Assembly (NCBI RefSeq): GCF_023715725.1
Contig: NZ_JAMBOT010000004.1
Location: 310,001 to 374,000 of the forward strand
DNA: 64,000 nt
Direction: 5' to 3'
Source: Paenibacillus pasadenensis
Lineage (GTDB): Bacteria > Bacillota > Bacilli > Paenibacillales > Paenibacillaceae
A program made the translations under genes and the position numbers. The notes under the pieces are model-generated. The model was not told where the DNA came from. It did not search any database and saw nothing but the letters and a program-made list of their open reading frames with translations. This document shows, one piece after another, positions 51,848 through 60,593 of this stretch; the first letter of the stretch is position 1, and each line of letters starts with the position of its first letter.

Positions 51848-52753
51848 TTATTGACCCGGCTCCGCATCTTCCTGCGCTGTCGCCGTTTCTTCCTCCGGCG
51901 TATTACTGCGGCGGGATTGATAATACTGCTTCATCTGTTCATGCAGCACGAACGCCCGCAGCTGACGCGCACCCTCAGCAGTCAAACCGCTCATGCGCGC
52001 TCCATAGCTGAGTATGCCGCCTGCATCCTGACGCCACAAAATCTCCAGCGTGCAGCTCAGCTCAAACCCGAGATCCAGCACGGCGCCAACCGTCCCGTGG
52101 CAGTTCAGCTCCATGCCGCCGCTTGTGCGGAAACCGACGCCTTCCAGGCTGATATTGGATACCGTAATTTCGGCGCGGGCAGCCTGCTCCCGGCGATTGC
52201 GGTCCTCTTCAGCCAGTCCGTTCAAATCGTCCTCATCCATCAGCTTGACCAGCTTTTGCAGCAGCGCTTCGTCCAAACCCTCATGACGGAGCTCGTCCGA
52301 CCAGCGGTTGCGCAGCAGGTCTGTCTGGCTTGGCTCGTATTTCCAGCGCTGGTCCTCCAGCAACAATCTGCCCGGACAATTGACCTCAACACGCGGATGG
52401 ACCCTTTTTTCGGTCATGAGCCGGTATCTCTCGTATGGGAAAAGCAGCGCCAGCGATTTGCTTCTGCGCCCAATTACCCGTGTTGGCATCCGGTAGCTGC
52501 CGGACGGGGACTCCACCGTCAGCCAGATTGAGTCGCCCAGCTTGAAGCGATCAGGCTGCTCTACCTCCACCTCGATCAAGTCGCCTTCCAGCAATGTCAG
52601 CGTGCCGGACGCCGAGCAATGTTCCTGCTCCACAAACGTGCGGCTGCCCAGCAGAAGCGCCGGTATAAGCGTTGTCTCTAATCCTTCGCTCTCTTGAACG
52701 GGCAGCTTATCCTCCGCTTCCGTCATTGCGGACGATGAATCAGGCTGCATCAT
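51848..52753 (-). CDS. PilZ-domain c-di-GMP receptor with internal insertion
   Basis: 301 residues. An N-terminal YcgR-N-like beta domain (about 30-105) precedes PilZ. The c-di-GMP signature RVHPR is at 117-121 and NISLEG at 200-205. About 79 residues separate them, far more than usual; the extra stretch (about 130-190) is helical and charged. The beta strands after 200 (GVGFRTSGGMEL; GTVGAVLDLGFELSCTLEIL) complete the barrel. GGAGG lies 7 nt before the ATG at 52753. It is the effector of the adjacent GGDEF/HD-GYP genes by context; downstream partner unknown. Confidence 0.85.
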   Translation of the reverse strand: MMQPDSSSAMTEAEDKLPVQESEGLETTLIPALLLGSRTFVEQEHCSASGTLTLLEGDLIEVEVEQPDRFKLGDSIWLTVESPSGSYRMPTRVIGRRSKSLALLFPYERYRLMTEKRVHPRVEVNCPGRLLLEDQRWKYEPSQTDLLRNRWSDELRHEGLDEALLQKLVKLMDEDDLNGLAEEDRNRREQAARAEITVSNISLEGVGFRTSGGMELNCHGTVGAVLDLGFELSCTLEILWRQDAGGILSYGARMSGLTAEGARQLRAFVLHEQMKQYYQSRRSNTPEEETATAQEDAEPGQ

Positions 52754-52783
52754 AGTAGATCCTCCCCAATTCTTAATTCCAAG

Positions 52784-53866
52784 TTATACCTCGCGGATAA
52801 TCGTAAGATGAAGCTGGTCCCGCAGATCCAACTCGTAGGATTCCGCAGGCATCGACCCGTCAGCTTCGCGAATGATCCGCAGCACCGGCCGATGCACAGC
52901 AACCTGGAAGTTGCGCGCAACGACGCCAACCTGTCCGGTATTCAGCAAAACGCTGGTCGATACCGGATACATGGACACATGATTGCAGAACAACCGCACC
53001 AGATCCAGATCAAAATAAGTATTGCCGGCCGCAAACAAAAACTCAATCGCTTCCGAAGGAGAATACCGCTTGCGGTAAGGCCGATACGAGGTTAAGGCGT
53101 CAAACACATCCGCAATGCCGATGATCTGAGCATACTCATGAATCTCGTTCCGGCAGATGCCGCGCGGGTAACCGCTTCCGTCATAACGCTCATGGTGCTG
53201 CAGCGCGCAATGAGCGGACAGCAGCGACAAATCATGCTCTTTACGCAGCAGGTCGTAGCCGTCCGTCGTATGCCGCTGCATGATTTCTCTTTCTTGCGGT
53301 GTTAAAGGCCCTTTTTTGTTCAACAGCTCGCGCGGTACTTTAGTCATGCCGATGTCGAATAGCAGCGCTCCGATGCCTAGTTCCTCCAGCTGGTTGCGGT
53401 TGTAACCTTTAGCAATGCCGATAATACCTGCCAGCACCGCCACATTGACCGAATGATGGAACAGATATGAGTCATGCGTATGCATCTGGCTCAGCCCCGC
53501 AAATACATCCTCCCGCGTCATCACATCGTTTAAAATGTCATTAAACACCGTGCGGAATGTTCGGCCAAGCTCTGGACGCGCCGCCCGGCCCTTCGCCCCA
53601 GTCTGGTCCATTTGTGTGGTCATCAGCTTGTGAAGCGCCTCTGCTGCTTTTTTTCTGGTCTCGTCCCGCAGCGTCTCATTCGGCTCGATGCCATCGGTAA
53701 GCTCATCCTCGATGTAAACGCTGTCCACGCCAAGATCCATCAGACGCTGAATAAAGCGGTCGCTTAAAGGCATTCCCGTTCCAAGCAGAACATTGCCATC
53801 CTCGCGTAAGATCGGTCTTGCCAGCTTTGCGCCGGGAATGATCCGGTCCAATTGTACTTTTCTCAT
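52784..53866 (-). CDS. HD-GYP-domain protein with altered HD motif
   Basis: 360 residues. An N-terminal DUF3391-like segment (about 1-95) precedes the HD-GYP domain. The first His pair is HHSVNVA (137-138). The HD position reads LLFDIGM (Phe170-Asp171) instead of the usual HDIGK. HHERYDGSGYPRG (224 on) and DVFDALTSYRPYRK are intact. HD-GYP proteins hydrolyse c-di-GMP to pGpG or GMP. Loss of the HD histidine could reduce activity or change metal use. GGAG lies 7 nt before the ATG at 53866. Lies 30 bp before the PilZ gene. Confidence 0.9.
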   Translation of the reverse strand: MRKVQLDRIIPGAKLARPILREDGNVLLGTGMPLSDRFIQRLMDLGVDSVYIEDELTDGIEPNETLRDETRKKAAEALHKLMTTQMDQTGAKGRAARPELGRTFRTVFNDILNDVMTREDVFAGLSQMHTHDSYLFHHSVNVAVLAGIIGIAKGYNRNQLEELGIGALLFDIGMTKVPRELLNKKGPLTPQEREIMQRHTTDGYDLLRKEHDLSLLSAHCALQHHERYDGSGYPRGICRNEIHEYAQIIGIADVFDALTSYRPYRKRYSPSEAIEFLFAAGNTYFDLDLVRLFCNHVSMYPVSTSVLLNTGQVGVVARNFQVAVHRPVLRIIREADGSMPAESYELDLRDQLHLTIIREV

Positions 53867-54022
53867 GCTTGGGCTCCACTTTCTAACGTACAGCCCCGCG
53901 GGATCGTGACCGTCAGTCCCGACCCTGTAAATGAGCTGATTGTGCAGGATTTGGTTCTATTCTATCAGATGGTTCGGAATCTTGTCATTCCTTTGAGGGG
54001 GTCGAATGTCCCTCTTTGCGAA

Positions 54023-55711
54023 TCAGGCCCTCATCCGTCCGACTACGCAGTTCCGCCCGTTGTTTTTGGCTTCGTACAGAGCATTGTCCGCTTCCTGAAA
54101 CAGATCGCGCAAATAGGACTTCGGTTCCATTACCGTCAGTGGACTTTGGTTCTCTATGGATAATAGGCCCAGGCTGATTGTAATCGAAAGCGTCATCTCC
54201 GAATCGCCGATTCGGACCCGGTTGGATTCAACGCCCAGTTTCAGCCGTTCAGCAAGCCGCTCCGCCTGAGCCCGCGTCGTATGCGGCAGATAAACGGTGA
54301 ATTCCTCCCCGCCGTATCGGGCCAGCACATCCGAGCGCCGCAGCATGTCTTTTACCGCAACCGCCGTTGCAAGCAGCACCTCATCGCCAACCAAATGGCC
54401 GTATCTGTCATTGATTCCTTTGAAATGATCGATATCAAAAACGATAATTGCGTACGGAATACGGTAGCGCATATTGGACACGACCTCATGCTCTAACCGC
54501 TGCATCAAAAACCTGCGATTGTAACAGCCGGTCAGGCTGTCGGTAGTCGCCAGCTCCTCCAGCTTGAGATTGGCTTTGAACAGCTCGTCCCGGATTTGCA
54601 CCAGCTCGCGGTTGCGCAGCTGCAAAATTTCGTTCTGGCGATGCTTTTCTTCCACCAGATGCCGGATTTCCGTGACGTCCTGGAATGTGATAACCCGGCC
54701 AAGCAGCTCTTTCTCCGGCGTCAGGATCGGCGAGGCCTCCATCTGAACATGGCGGAGCGAGCCGGAAAACGGCCCTTCATCAAGCTCCAGAGCAAGCTCC
54801 TGTACAGCCCGGTGGGGCACAATATCGCTATAACGCCGAAGAAAAGGTTCAACGGTATGAGCCGGAAGCTGCCGGGAACGTAAATACGCCCTCATATCGA
54901 AACGGTCGCCGCTTCGAACGGACAAATATGACTGCAGAGCATGATTGACCTCCAGCACAGTGCCGTCGGCATCCAACACCATTAATCCGGACGTCATGGA
55001 GTTGGCAATATCGCGCTGGGCAATTCTCACAATATCAAATACTCGATATCTTTGAATCGAGATACAGAAATAAAGTGCAGCAACAGCCATGCCGAACGAG
55101 GTTAAACCAGCAATATCGGGAAAGCGGTCGTCAAATAGCACATTCAGTAAAATATCCGCTCCGACAAACAGCAAAAACATCAGCTGCCCTTTCAGCGCCA
55201 TGCTGACTTGGCCGCGGCGCCGGACCGGCATCCCCTCCAGCCGGGAACGGATGATGCAGTTAATTGAAACCAAGAAACATAGGAACAGCTGGGTGAGGAA
55301 TATCAAAAAGAAGGGGCCAAAATCAAAATCGGCTTCCGTGCCAAACCCTACGAATCGGTGGGAAGGATTCGAGATAATCAACAAAACGGACAGCGCCGTA
55401 GGCGCTGCAAGCAGAATCCAGATGCGCCGGGTCAGCAAGTAGGAACGTCCCGTTAAAAAATAGATGAACACCGCCCACCCAAGACCCTGAAGCGATAACG
55501 CGGCGAAAGAGAGAGAAAAGAAAAACAGCTGAACCGCAGGCGGTTCAGTCATATGCATAAGAAAATGGGAGACAGGCCACATCAGCATTAAAAAATGAAA
55601 GGATAAATAGGCCTTATGGAGACGTGTTATAGGATTGCGGAGAAAAACATAACCAAACAGGCTAAGCATGAAGACCGACAAACTGAAATCAATCCATACC
55701 CATGATTCCAA
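54023..55711 (-). CDS. Membrane diguanylate cyclase (7TM-PAS-GGDEF)
   Basis: 562 residues from TTG at 55711. Seven or eight membrane helices fill the first 215 residues, a PAS domain spans about 235-345 (SGLMVLDADGTVLEVNH), a coiled coil follows, and GGDEF starts near DSLTGCYNRRF. The active site is RYGGEEF (GGEEF at 467-471) with I-site RRSD five residues before it, so cyclase activity with product inhibition is expected. An ATG at 55738 is also in frame, but the predicted promoter would leave it almost no leader, whereas GGTGA precedes the TTG suitably. It heads the c-di-GMP cassette. Confidence 0.9.
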   Translation of the reverse strand: MESWVWIDFSLSVFMLSLFGYVFLRNPITRLHKAYLSFHFLMLMWPVSHFLMHMTEPPAVQLFFFSLSFAALSLQGLGWAVFIYFLTGRSYLLTRRIWILLAAPTALSVLLIISNPSHRFVGFGTEADFDFGPFFLIFLTQLFLCFLVSINCIIRSRLEGMPVRRRGQVSMALKGQLMFLLFVGADILLNVLFDDRFPDIAGLTSFGMAVAALYFCISIQRYRVFDIVRIAQRDIANSMTSGLMVLDADGTVLEVNHALQSYLSVRSGDRFDMRAYLRSRQLPAHTVEPFLRRYSDIVPHRAVQELALELDEGPFSGSLRHVQMEASPILTPEKELLGRVITFQDVTEIRHLVEEKHRQNEILQLRNRELVQIRDELFKANLKLEELATTDSLTGCYNRRFLMQRLEHEVVSNMRYRIPYAIIVFDIDHFKGINDRYGHLVGDEVLLATAVAVKDMLRRSDVLARYGGEEFTVYLPHTTRAQAERLAERLKLGVESNRVRIGDSEMTLSITISLGLLSIENQSPLTVMEPKSYLRDLFQEADNALYEAKNNGRNCVVGRMRA

Positions 55712-55750
55712 GCTCTTCACCCATCCCTGCGACAGCATCCATTGTCTTCC

Positions 55751-55779
55751 ATTATAGCATAGCAGGCTGACATTGACAG
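55751..55779 (-). promoter_or_regulatory. Promoter of the diguanylate cyclase gene
   Basis: Minus strand CTGTCA (55779-55774), 17-bp spacer, TATAAT (55756-55751). Transcription should begin near 55744. Confidence 0.55.
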
Positions 55780-55834
55780 CAGGGAATAGGACAAAGCCGG
55801 AGCGGGACACGACGCCCGCTCCAAAGCAGGGCGG

Positions 55835-57025
55835 TTAAGCTTGCTCCGGCATACGAGCCAGCATTCTTTCCAAAGCGGGGTCCAGGCTTAACGCATCGCG
55901 GTAGCGGACGTATTCTTCCCATTTTTGCTGCTCGCGCTGTGTCGGTTTGTTATACCCTTGTCTGCGCACCGCTCGTATAAGCAAATTTTTGGGAGTATGC
56001 TCGGGATCGATAAACTCAAGCATCTGCGTTTTGTAGCCGACACTTTCCAGCAGCGCAGCCCGCGCAGCATCCGTAGCGAGCGCTGCAAACCTTTCCTTCA
56101 GCAGCCCGTGTCCGAGCAGCGGCGCCAGCTCCTCGTTTTGAATTTGGCGGAACGCCTCATGCTGGCAGCACGGAACTGACAGGATGACGGAGGCCTGCCA
56201 GCCGACCGCTTTAGCCAGCGCAGCGTCGGTTGCGGTATCGCAGGCATGCAGCGTTACGACCATATCGGCTTTATCCAGACCGCCGAATTGGCCGATATCC
56301 CCGACCTGAAAGCTCAGCCGGTCATACCCGAGCCGGTCGGCAAGCTTCGAACAGAAGGCGATGACGTCCTGCTTGAGATCGAGCCCGATGACACGGATGC
56401 TGCGCTTCTGCTCGATCGCCAGCAGATGGTACAGCGCAAACGTAAGATACGATTTGCCGCATCCAAAATCGACAATCGTAATTTCCCTTCCTTGCGGCAG
56501 ATCGCCTGCGACATCGGTAACCATTTCGAGGAAACGGTTGATCTGGCGGTATTTGTCCTGCTTGTCCGCCTTCACTTTTCCTTCCTGAGTCAAAATGCCC
56601 AGCTCCTGCAAAAAGGCGGGCGGTTCTCCCTGCGCCAAAACACGTTTTTTGCTGCGGTCATGAGCAGGCGCCCCTTCCTTCGGCTTTGCCGTCGGCGGTT
56701 TGCGCAGCAGGGCGGCTTTGCCTTTTTTGCTCAGCAAAATTTGCAAATCCGCTTCCTCGGTTTTGACCAGCGCCTGGCGGTAACCGCCTTTAAGAAGGCC
56801 CGCCATCTTGAGAGCAGCTTCCTCCGGCGGAACATTTTCGTGCAGCACCTTGGTCGGATAATGCAGTTCAAACTGATAGCGCAGCCCCGCCTTCAGCCTC
56901 ACCGGGCGCACCACCGTACGCGGCGGCAGCTCGCCCCCGCCGGAAGGTCCGCTGAATGTAGCCTGCAGCAGACTGCCCTTCCCGACCGTGTCGGCCAGCT
57001 CCTGTTCCCATTGTTCCTGTGCCAT
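55835..57025 (-). CDS. SAM-dependent methyltransferase (PF13679-like)
   Basis: 396 residues. The SAM-binding motif I is ITIVDFGCGKSYLTFALY, preceded by the family's DKYRQINRFLEMV helix. VTLHACDTATDAALA and SVPCCQHEAF complete the pocket. The N-terminal 140 residues form a separate domain (RYQFELHYPTKVLHENVPPE) seen in Bacillales relatives. Substrate unknown; rRNA or tRNA is plausible. The ATG at 57025 has AGGAT close by and GGGG further off. Confidence 0.88.
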   Translation of the reverse strand: MAQEQWEQELADTVGKGSLLQATFSGPSGGGELPPRTVVRPVRLKAGLRYQFELHYPTKVLHENVPPEEAALKMAGLLKGGYRQALVKTEEADLQILLSKKGKAALLRKPPTAKPKEGAPAHDRSKKRVLAQGEPPAFLQELGILTQEGKVKADKQDKYRQINRFLEMVTDVAGDLPQGREITIVDFGCGKSYLTFALYHLLAIEQKRSIRVIGLDLKQDVIAFCSKLADRLGYDRLSFQVGDIGQFGGLDKADMVVTLHACDTATDAALAKAVGWQASVILSVPCCQHEAFRQIQNEELAPLLGHGLLKERFAALATDAARAALLESVGYKTQMLEFIDPEHTPKNLLIRAVRRQGYNKPTQREQQKWEEYVRYRDALSLDPALERMLARMPEQA

Positions 57026-57049
57026 GCTGATCCTGCCCCTTTCCTTATT

Positions 57050-57089
57050 CAGCAACAAGGCCCCATGCCGTCGTCCGGCTTGGGGCCTT
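57050..57089 (-). terminator. Terminator after the DUF6483 gene
   Basis: Minus strand AAGGCCCCA (57089-57081) pairs with TGGGGCCTT (57065-57057), with inner GCCGGAC...GCC pairing, then TTGTTG. A modest T-tract. Confidence 0.65.
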
Positions 57090-57093
57090 TCCG

Positions 57094-57768
57094 CTAATCC
57101 AATCGGTTATTCGCCGACGACGCCAGGCTGGCGCCACCGGATACCCACGGCTCCGCCGCTTCCCGCACTTCGCTGCGGCTTAACCCGCCAGCGGTTAAAG
57201 CCGCCTCTTCCAGCGGAAGAAGCCTGCGGTAGAACTCGCCCATTTCAGCCGGCTCAAGCTCTCCGTCCTCCAGCAGCTCATGCCAGAGATCCTCGGCCAT
57301 CGCATATTCGCCCTGCTCCTCGCGCCAGCAGGCCAGGAGCCGCTTTGTAGCCGGAGGCAGCTCATAGGCCGCAAGGCGGCGAAGCTGCTCTCTTATCGTG
57401 TCGTCCGGGCTTGGCTCCGCACCAAGCGAAGAGACGCGCAGCAAAAGATGAAGCGACTTGAGCCGCGACTGGAACGCCAGTCCTTCCCGGCCAGACTCCT
57501 CGTGCAAGTCCGCCTCCTCCTTGACCAGCAGCGCCAGCGCGTGCAGCATGGAAGCGTCCGGCACGCCGGAGCGCGACATCATGCGCACCAGATCCTCGTC
57601 CGACAGCCCCTTAAGCAGCCGGGCGTTCATCCGAAAATGTTTGTCCAGCAGCTCCTCGATCACCTGCAAAGCCTCTTCCTGCTTACCGGCTTTTTTGAGA
57701 CCGAGAATCGCCGCTGAAACCTCAGCCATCTGCTCAATCATCCGCATGAAATAATCCCGCTGGAACAT
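57094..57768 (-). CDS. DUF6483-family protein
   Basis: 224 residues, all-helical, TPR-like in appearance. The N-terminal FQRDYFMRMIEQMAEVSAAI and LGLKKAGKQEEALQVIEELL match the family I know as DUF6483 in Bacillales; function unknown. Tandem helices after 100 resemble load-bearing repeats. GAAGGAG lies 6 nt before the ATG at 57768. Confidence 0.8.
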   Translation of the reverse strand: MFQRDYFMRMIEQMAEVSAAILGLKKAGKQEEALQVIEELLDKHFRMNARLLKGLSDEDLVRMMSRSGVPDASMLHALALLVKEEADLHEESGREGLAFQSRLKSLHLLLRVSSLGAEPSPDDTIREQLRRLAAYELPPATKRLLACWREEQGEYAMAEDLWHELLEDGELEPAEMGEFYRRLLPLEEAALTAGGLSRSEVREAAEPWVSGGASLASSANNRLD

Positions 57769-57806
57769 TCCATCTCTCCTTCATGCGGCTGTATGGCCGC
57801 GCAGCA

Positions 57807-58652
57807 TCAAGCCGTCGTATCGTTCTCCAGCCAGCTCCCGATCAGGGAGGCCAGCTGCTCGGGCTGCTCCAGCATGCTCATATGGCCTGCGCCGTCCAGC
57901 ACCTCCGCGCGGGTGCGGCTGCCCTTTGCCGCAAACACCTTTGCGGGCGGGATGACGCCGTCCTCGCTGCCCGCCACAAGCAGCAGCGGCAGCTCCAGCG
58001 CTTCAAGCACGGCGCTGCGGTCAGGCCGCTGTTTCATGCCCAGCGCGGCAGCGGCTGCATCTGCTGGAGCGGTACCGTAGCCGATCTCCTTGGCCCGGTC
58101 CGCCAGCTCAGTGCCGGCGTAGGCAGGAGCGAACAGCTTAGGCACAAGCCCGTCCACAAATGGAACAATTCCATTATCCGCCAAAGCGGCGGCGGCTTTG
58201 TCGCGGCCTTCGCGAGCTTCGGGGCTGTCCGGCAGCGGCGTGGAATGAATAAGGCCAAAACCCGCCAGCAGCTCAGGATATTTCTCAGCCAGCGCAAGCG
58301 CGGCGTACCCGCCCATCGAATGGCCCATCAGCACGACGGGGCCTGTCTCCAGGCTTTTCAGCAGCTCGGCCACATCTTCCCCAAGCTGCTCCATCGGCAA
58401 AATTTGATCCCCTGCGCCCGAAGATTTGCCGTGACCGCGCAAATCTACAGCAATGACCCGGTGCCGGCTCTCCAGCATCGGCAGCAGCTTCTCCCAGTAG
58501 GCGGAGCTGCCGCAGAAGCCGTGCAGCAGCACAATAGCCGGCTGCGCAGCAGCAGCTTCCGGACCTCTCCCATTATCGCGGTAGGCCAAATCCGCACCGC
58601 CAGGCAGCGTCAACCTGCGGTTCGCCAAAGAACGGTTCGACATGCTCATCAT
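57807..58652 (-). CDS. Alpha/beta-hydrolase
   Basis: 281 residues. Oxyanion loop LLHGFCGSSAYW, nucleophile elbow MGHSMGGYAA, Asp in GSEDGVIPP and His in GAGHMSMLEQP make a full catalytic triad, with a cap domain of about 70 residues in the middle. Esterase or lactonase activity is likely; substrate unknown. Three ATGs lie at 58652, 58649 and 58643 behind GGAG and GGAAGG; I take the first. Confidence 0.9.
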   Translation of the reverse strand: MMSMSNRSLANRRLTLPGGADLAYRDNGRGPEAAAAQPAIVLLHGFCGSSAYWEKLLPMLESRHRVIAVDLRGHGKSSGAGDQILPMEQLGEDVAELLKSLETGPVVLMGHSMGGYAALALAEKYPELLAGFGLIHSTPLPDSPEAREGRDKAAAALADNGIVPFVDGLVPKLFAPAYAGTELADRAKEIGYGTAPADAAAAALGMKQRPDRSAVLEALELPLLLVAGSEDGVIPPAKVFAAKGSRTRAEVLDGAGHMSMLEQPEQLASLIGSWLENDTTA

Positions 58653-58682
58653 CCTTCCATCTCCATCTTAGTTCTGTCGTCA

Positions 58683-59273
58683 TTAACGCAACGAGCCGGG
58701 AATCAAACTTCCGCTTGAGGCGGTCTGCGCATCTGGAGACGGCCAGACGGCCGCTGCAGCATCCGCAATGGTGCGGGCCATCCCCAGCACCCGGTAAAGG
58801 CTCGTCGTCTGAATGATCCAGTAAGGTTTATGGCCTTGGGTATTAACAACTGCCGCAACGCTAAAGTCTCCTACTGCAGGCAAATGCTGCCCAATGGCTT
58901 GGCCCGGTTGAAGCGGTCCGCTGCGGACAAGGTACAGTCCCGTCGATTCCGCCCGCCCCAGGCAGGCGTCGATCGCTATGACACAGGTTGCCTCGCGAAG
59001 CGATGCCAGCATCGGACCCACCTGCTCTGAATCGCAGGGCTGTTCCAGTGTGCCCACCACATGAGGAAAACCCTGCTCCGACAAAAGCGAGCCGACCAGC
59101 GGTCCGAGGGAGTCCCCGGTGGAACGGTCGCTTCCGACGCAAAGAAACACGACCTCGTTCCGGGTCGGATATTTGGCTGCGATTGCCTCGAAAAAGGTTA
59201 CCAATCCAGCCTTGTCCACACGCGCCCATTTGGCGGCATCTTCGGTCCGGTTTACTTTTGTCTCCCGACTCAT
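58683..59273 (-). CDS. yyaC: YyaC-type spore protein (DUF1256)
   Basis: 196 residues. The family signature FLCVGSDRSTGDSLGPLVG and DACLGRAESTG identify the DUF1256/YyaC spore protein, related to GPR-type peptidase folds but of unsettled function. QGHKPYWIIQTTSLYRVLG is the conserved C-terminal part. The extreme C-terminus is Ser/Ala-rich. The ATG at 59273 has AGAGG 9 nt upstream. It supports an endospore-forming host and lies next to DUF1128. Confidence 0.88.
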   Translation of the reverse strand: MSRETKVNRTEDAAKWARVDKAGLVTFFEAIAAKYPTRNEVVFLCVGSDRSTGDSLGPLVGSLLSEQGFPHVVGTLEQPCDSEQVGPMLASLREATCVIAIDACLGRAESTGLYLVRSGPLQPGQAIGQHLPAVGDFSVAAVVNTQGHKPYWIIQTTSLYRVLGMARTIADAAAAVWPSPDAQTASSGSLIPGSLR

Positions 59274-59499
59274 GGTCTGCAACCTCTTTGCCCTGGCAGA
59301 TTTGGTAAGTCCCGTAATTCTTTCTGTTACTATTGTAACGGATTCAAGCAGGCAGATTCAATTTGCCGCCGCCTCTCGGACAGAAGGAGGCGGTTCGTGG
59401 TACAATGTGGACGACGCTTCAAGCAGACCGCTTTGAAGAATGCCCGCTGGCGACCCAAATCATTCGTCTACAGCCGACAATAACGCATAGGAGGCCCCC

Positions 59500-59727
59500 A
59501 TGCCAGATCTTAACCAGCCAACCCAGCAGAACGTGGAATTCATGATTGAAGAAATCAAATCCAAGCTCCGCATGGCAACAGCCGCCGCGATGCAAGCTTC
59601 GCATTTCGGGACGGACAAGTATGAGGATATCCGCGACCTGTACGAGGTCGTTGCTTCCAAACCTTCGTTCAGCATCTCCGAGGTGGAGGCGCTTGTATCG
59701 GAGCTTGGCAAGCTTAGAAACAGCTAG
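59500..59727 (+). CDS. DUF1128-family small protein
   Basis: 75 residues matching the DUF1128 family: NVEFMIEEIKSKLRMATAAA, then DKYEDIRDLYEVV and ISEVEALVSELGKLR. Found widely in Bacillales; function unknown. AGGAGG sits 5-6 nt before the ATG. Its terminator is shared with the convergent gene. Confidence 0.92.
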   Translation: MPDLNQPTQQNVEFMIEEIKSKLRMATAAAMQASHFGTDKYEDIRDLYEVVASKPSFSISEVEALVSELGKLRNS

Positions 59728-59773
59728 AGCGCTCTGTACAAACATAACCAAACAAAAACAGCCCTATGGCTGC

Positions 59774-59806
59774 AAAAAGGTACCCGCAGCTGCGGGTACC
59801 TTTTTA
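59774..59806. terminator. Bidirectional terminator
   Basis: AAAAAGGTACCCGCA and TGCGGGTACCTTTTT form a near-perfect palindrome with A/T tracts on both sides, between convergent genes. Confidence 0.92.
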
Positions 59807-59825
59807 TTAATTGGTAAATAAATCC

Positions 59826-60293
59826 TTAAACTGCCGCTTGCTCTACTGCATTTGCTTCTTCAGAAGCAGCCGCTTCTTCAGCTGCCGCTTCAACGGCCAG
59901 ACGCACGTTGACCAGCTTTTGCTCACCACGGAGGAAGGTAGCCAGACGCTCCAGCTTGTCAGCCAGCTCAGGGCCGGTCAGAGCAACGTTAAGCTGGTAG
60001 CCGAATTGATCGGCTGGAAGCTTTTGCTCGCGTGCGCCATAGGAATAATCTCCGCTACGGTCGCTTGCGCCGGATTGGCTGGAAAGCTGGTCCGGGTAGA
60101 ATTTATCGGATTTGTTCACGACACGCTCGTAAATGCGAAGCTTTTTGAGCAGCATGTAGTATTGAGCGGAATGTTTGAAGTTCCAAGCTTCGCGGATGTC
60201 CTTCAGCGTGTAATCCGTCTTCCAGCGTTTAAGCTTCTCTACCTGTTCGTCGGAATCGAGTTTCAAAAAATCCTCAAGCGGCATAATTGGCAT
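59826..60293 (-). CDS. Protein of unknown function with possible HTH
   Basis: 155 residues, not recognised. The N-terminal 60 residues (EQVEKLKRWKTDYTLKDIRE; NFKHSAQYYMLLKKL) look like a helix-turn-helix. Residues 100-130 form a beta-helical segment (YQLNVALTGPELADKLERLA), followed by an Ala/Glu-rich tail. GGAGGG precedes the ATG at 60293 at 11 nt. It has a 300-bp AT-rich upstream region without genes, which likely contains its promoter, and a strong terminator. A DNA-binding role is only suggested. Confidence 0.75.
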   Translation of the reverse strand: MPIMPLEDFLKLDSDEQVEKLKRWKTDYTLKDIREAWNFKHSAQYYMLLKKLRIYERVVNKSDKFYPDQLSSQSGASDRSGDYSYGAREQKLPADQFGYQLNVALTGPELADKLERLATFLRGEQKLVNVRLAVEAAAEEAAASEEANAVEQAAV

Positions 60294-60555
60294 CGTGCTT
60301 GTTTCCCTCCATTAACATATCGATTGTGACATTAGTCTATTAATTAACGTTTATATATAAAAAAATACCATAAGTAAGCTCGTTATACAATTCATTTTTT
60401 CAAAAATAATTATGAAAAAAGTCTAGTATTTGATCCACATTTTTCACAATCGTGCACATTCGTTAAAATCATTCAGAAAATTTGTTCAAAAACCATATAT
60501 GTCGACAACGGGTAACAGATTGCGACATTAGTTTTGGTGAAATCTGGAGTGAATA

Positions 60556-60589
60556 CCAAAAAGACGGCGCTAACTGGCGCCGTCTTTTT
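60556..60589. terminator. Terminator of the gal genes
   Basis: AAAAAGACGGCGC (60558-60570) pairs perfectly with GCGCCGTCTTTTT (60577-60589). It lies 5 bp after galT; symmetrical A/T tracts would allow use from either side. Confidence 0.9.
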
Positions 60590-60593
60590 GATC

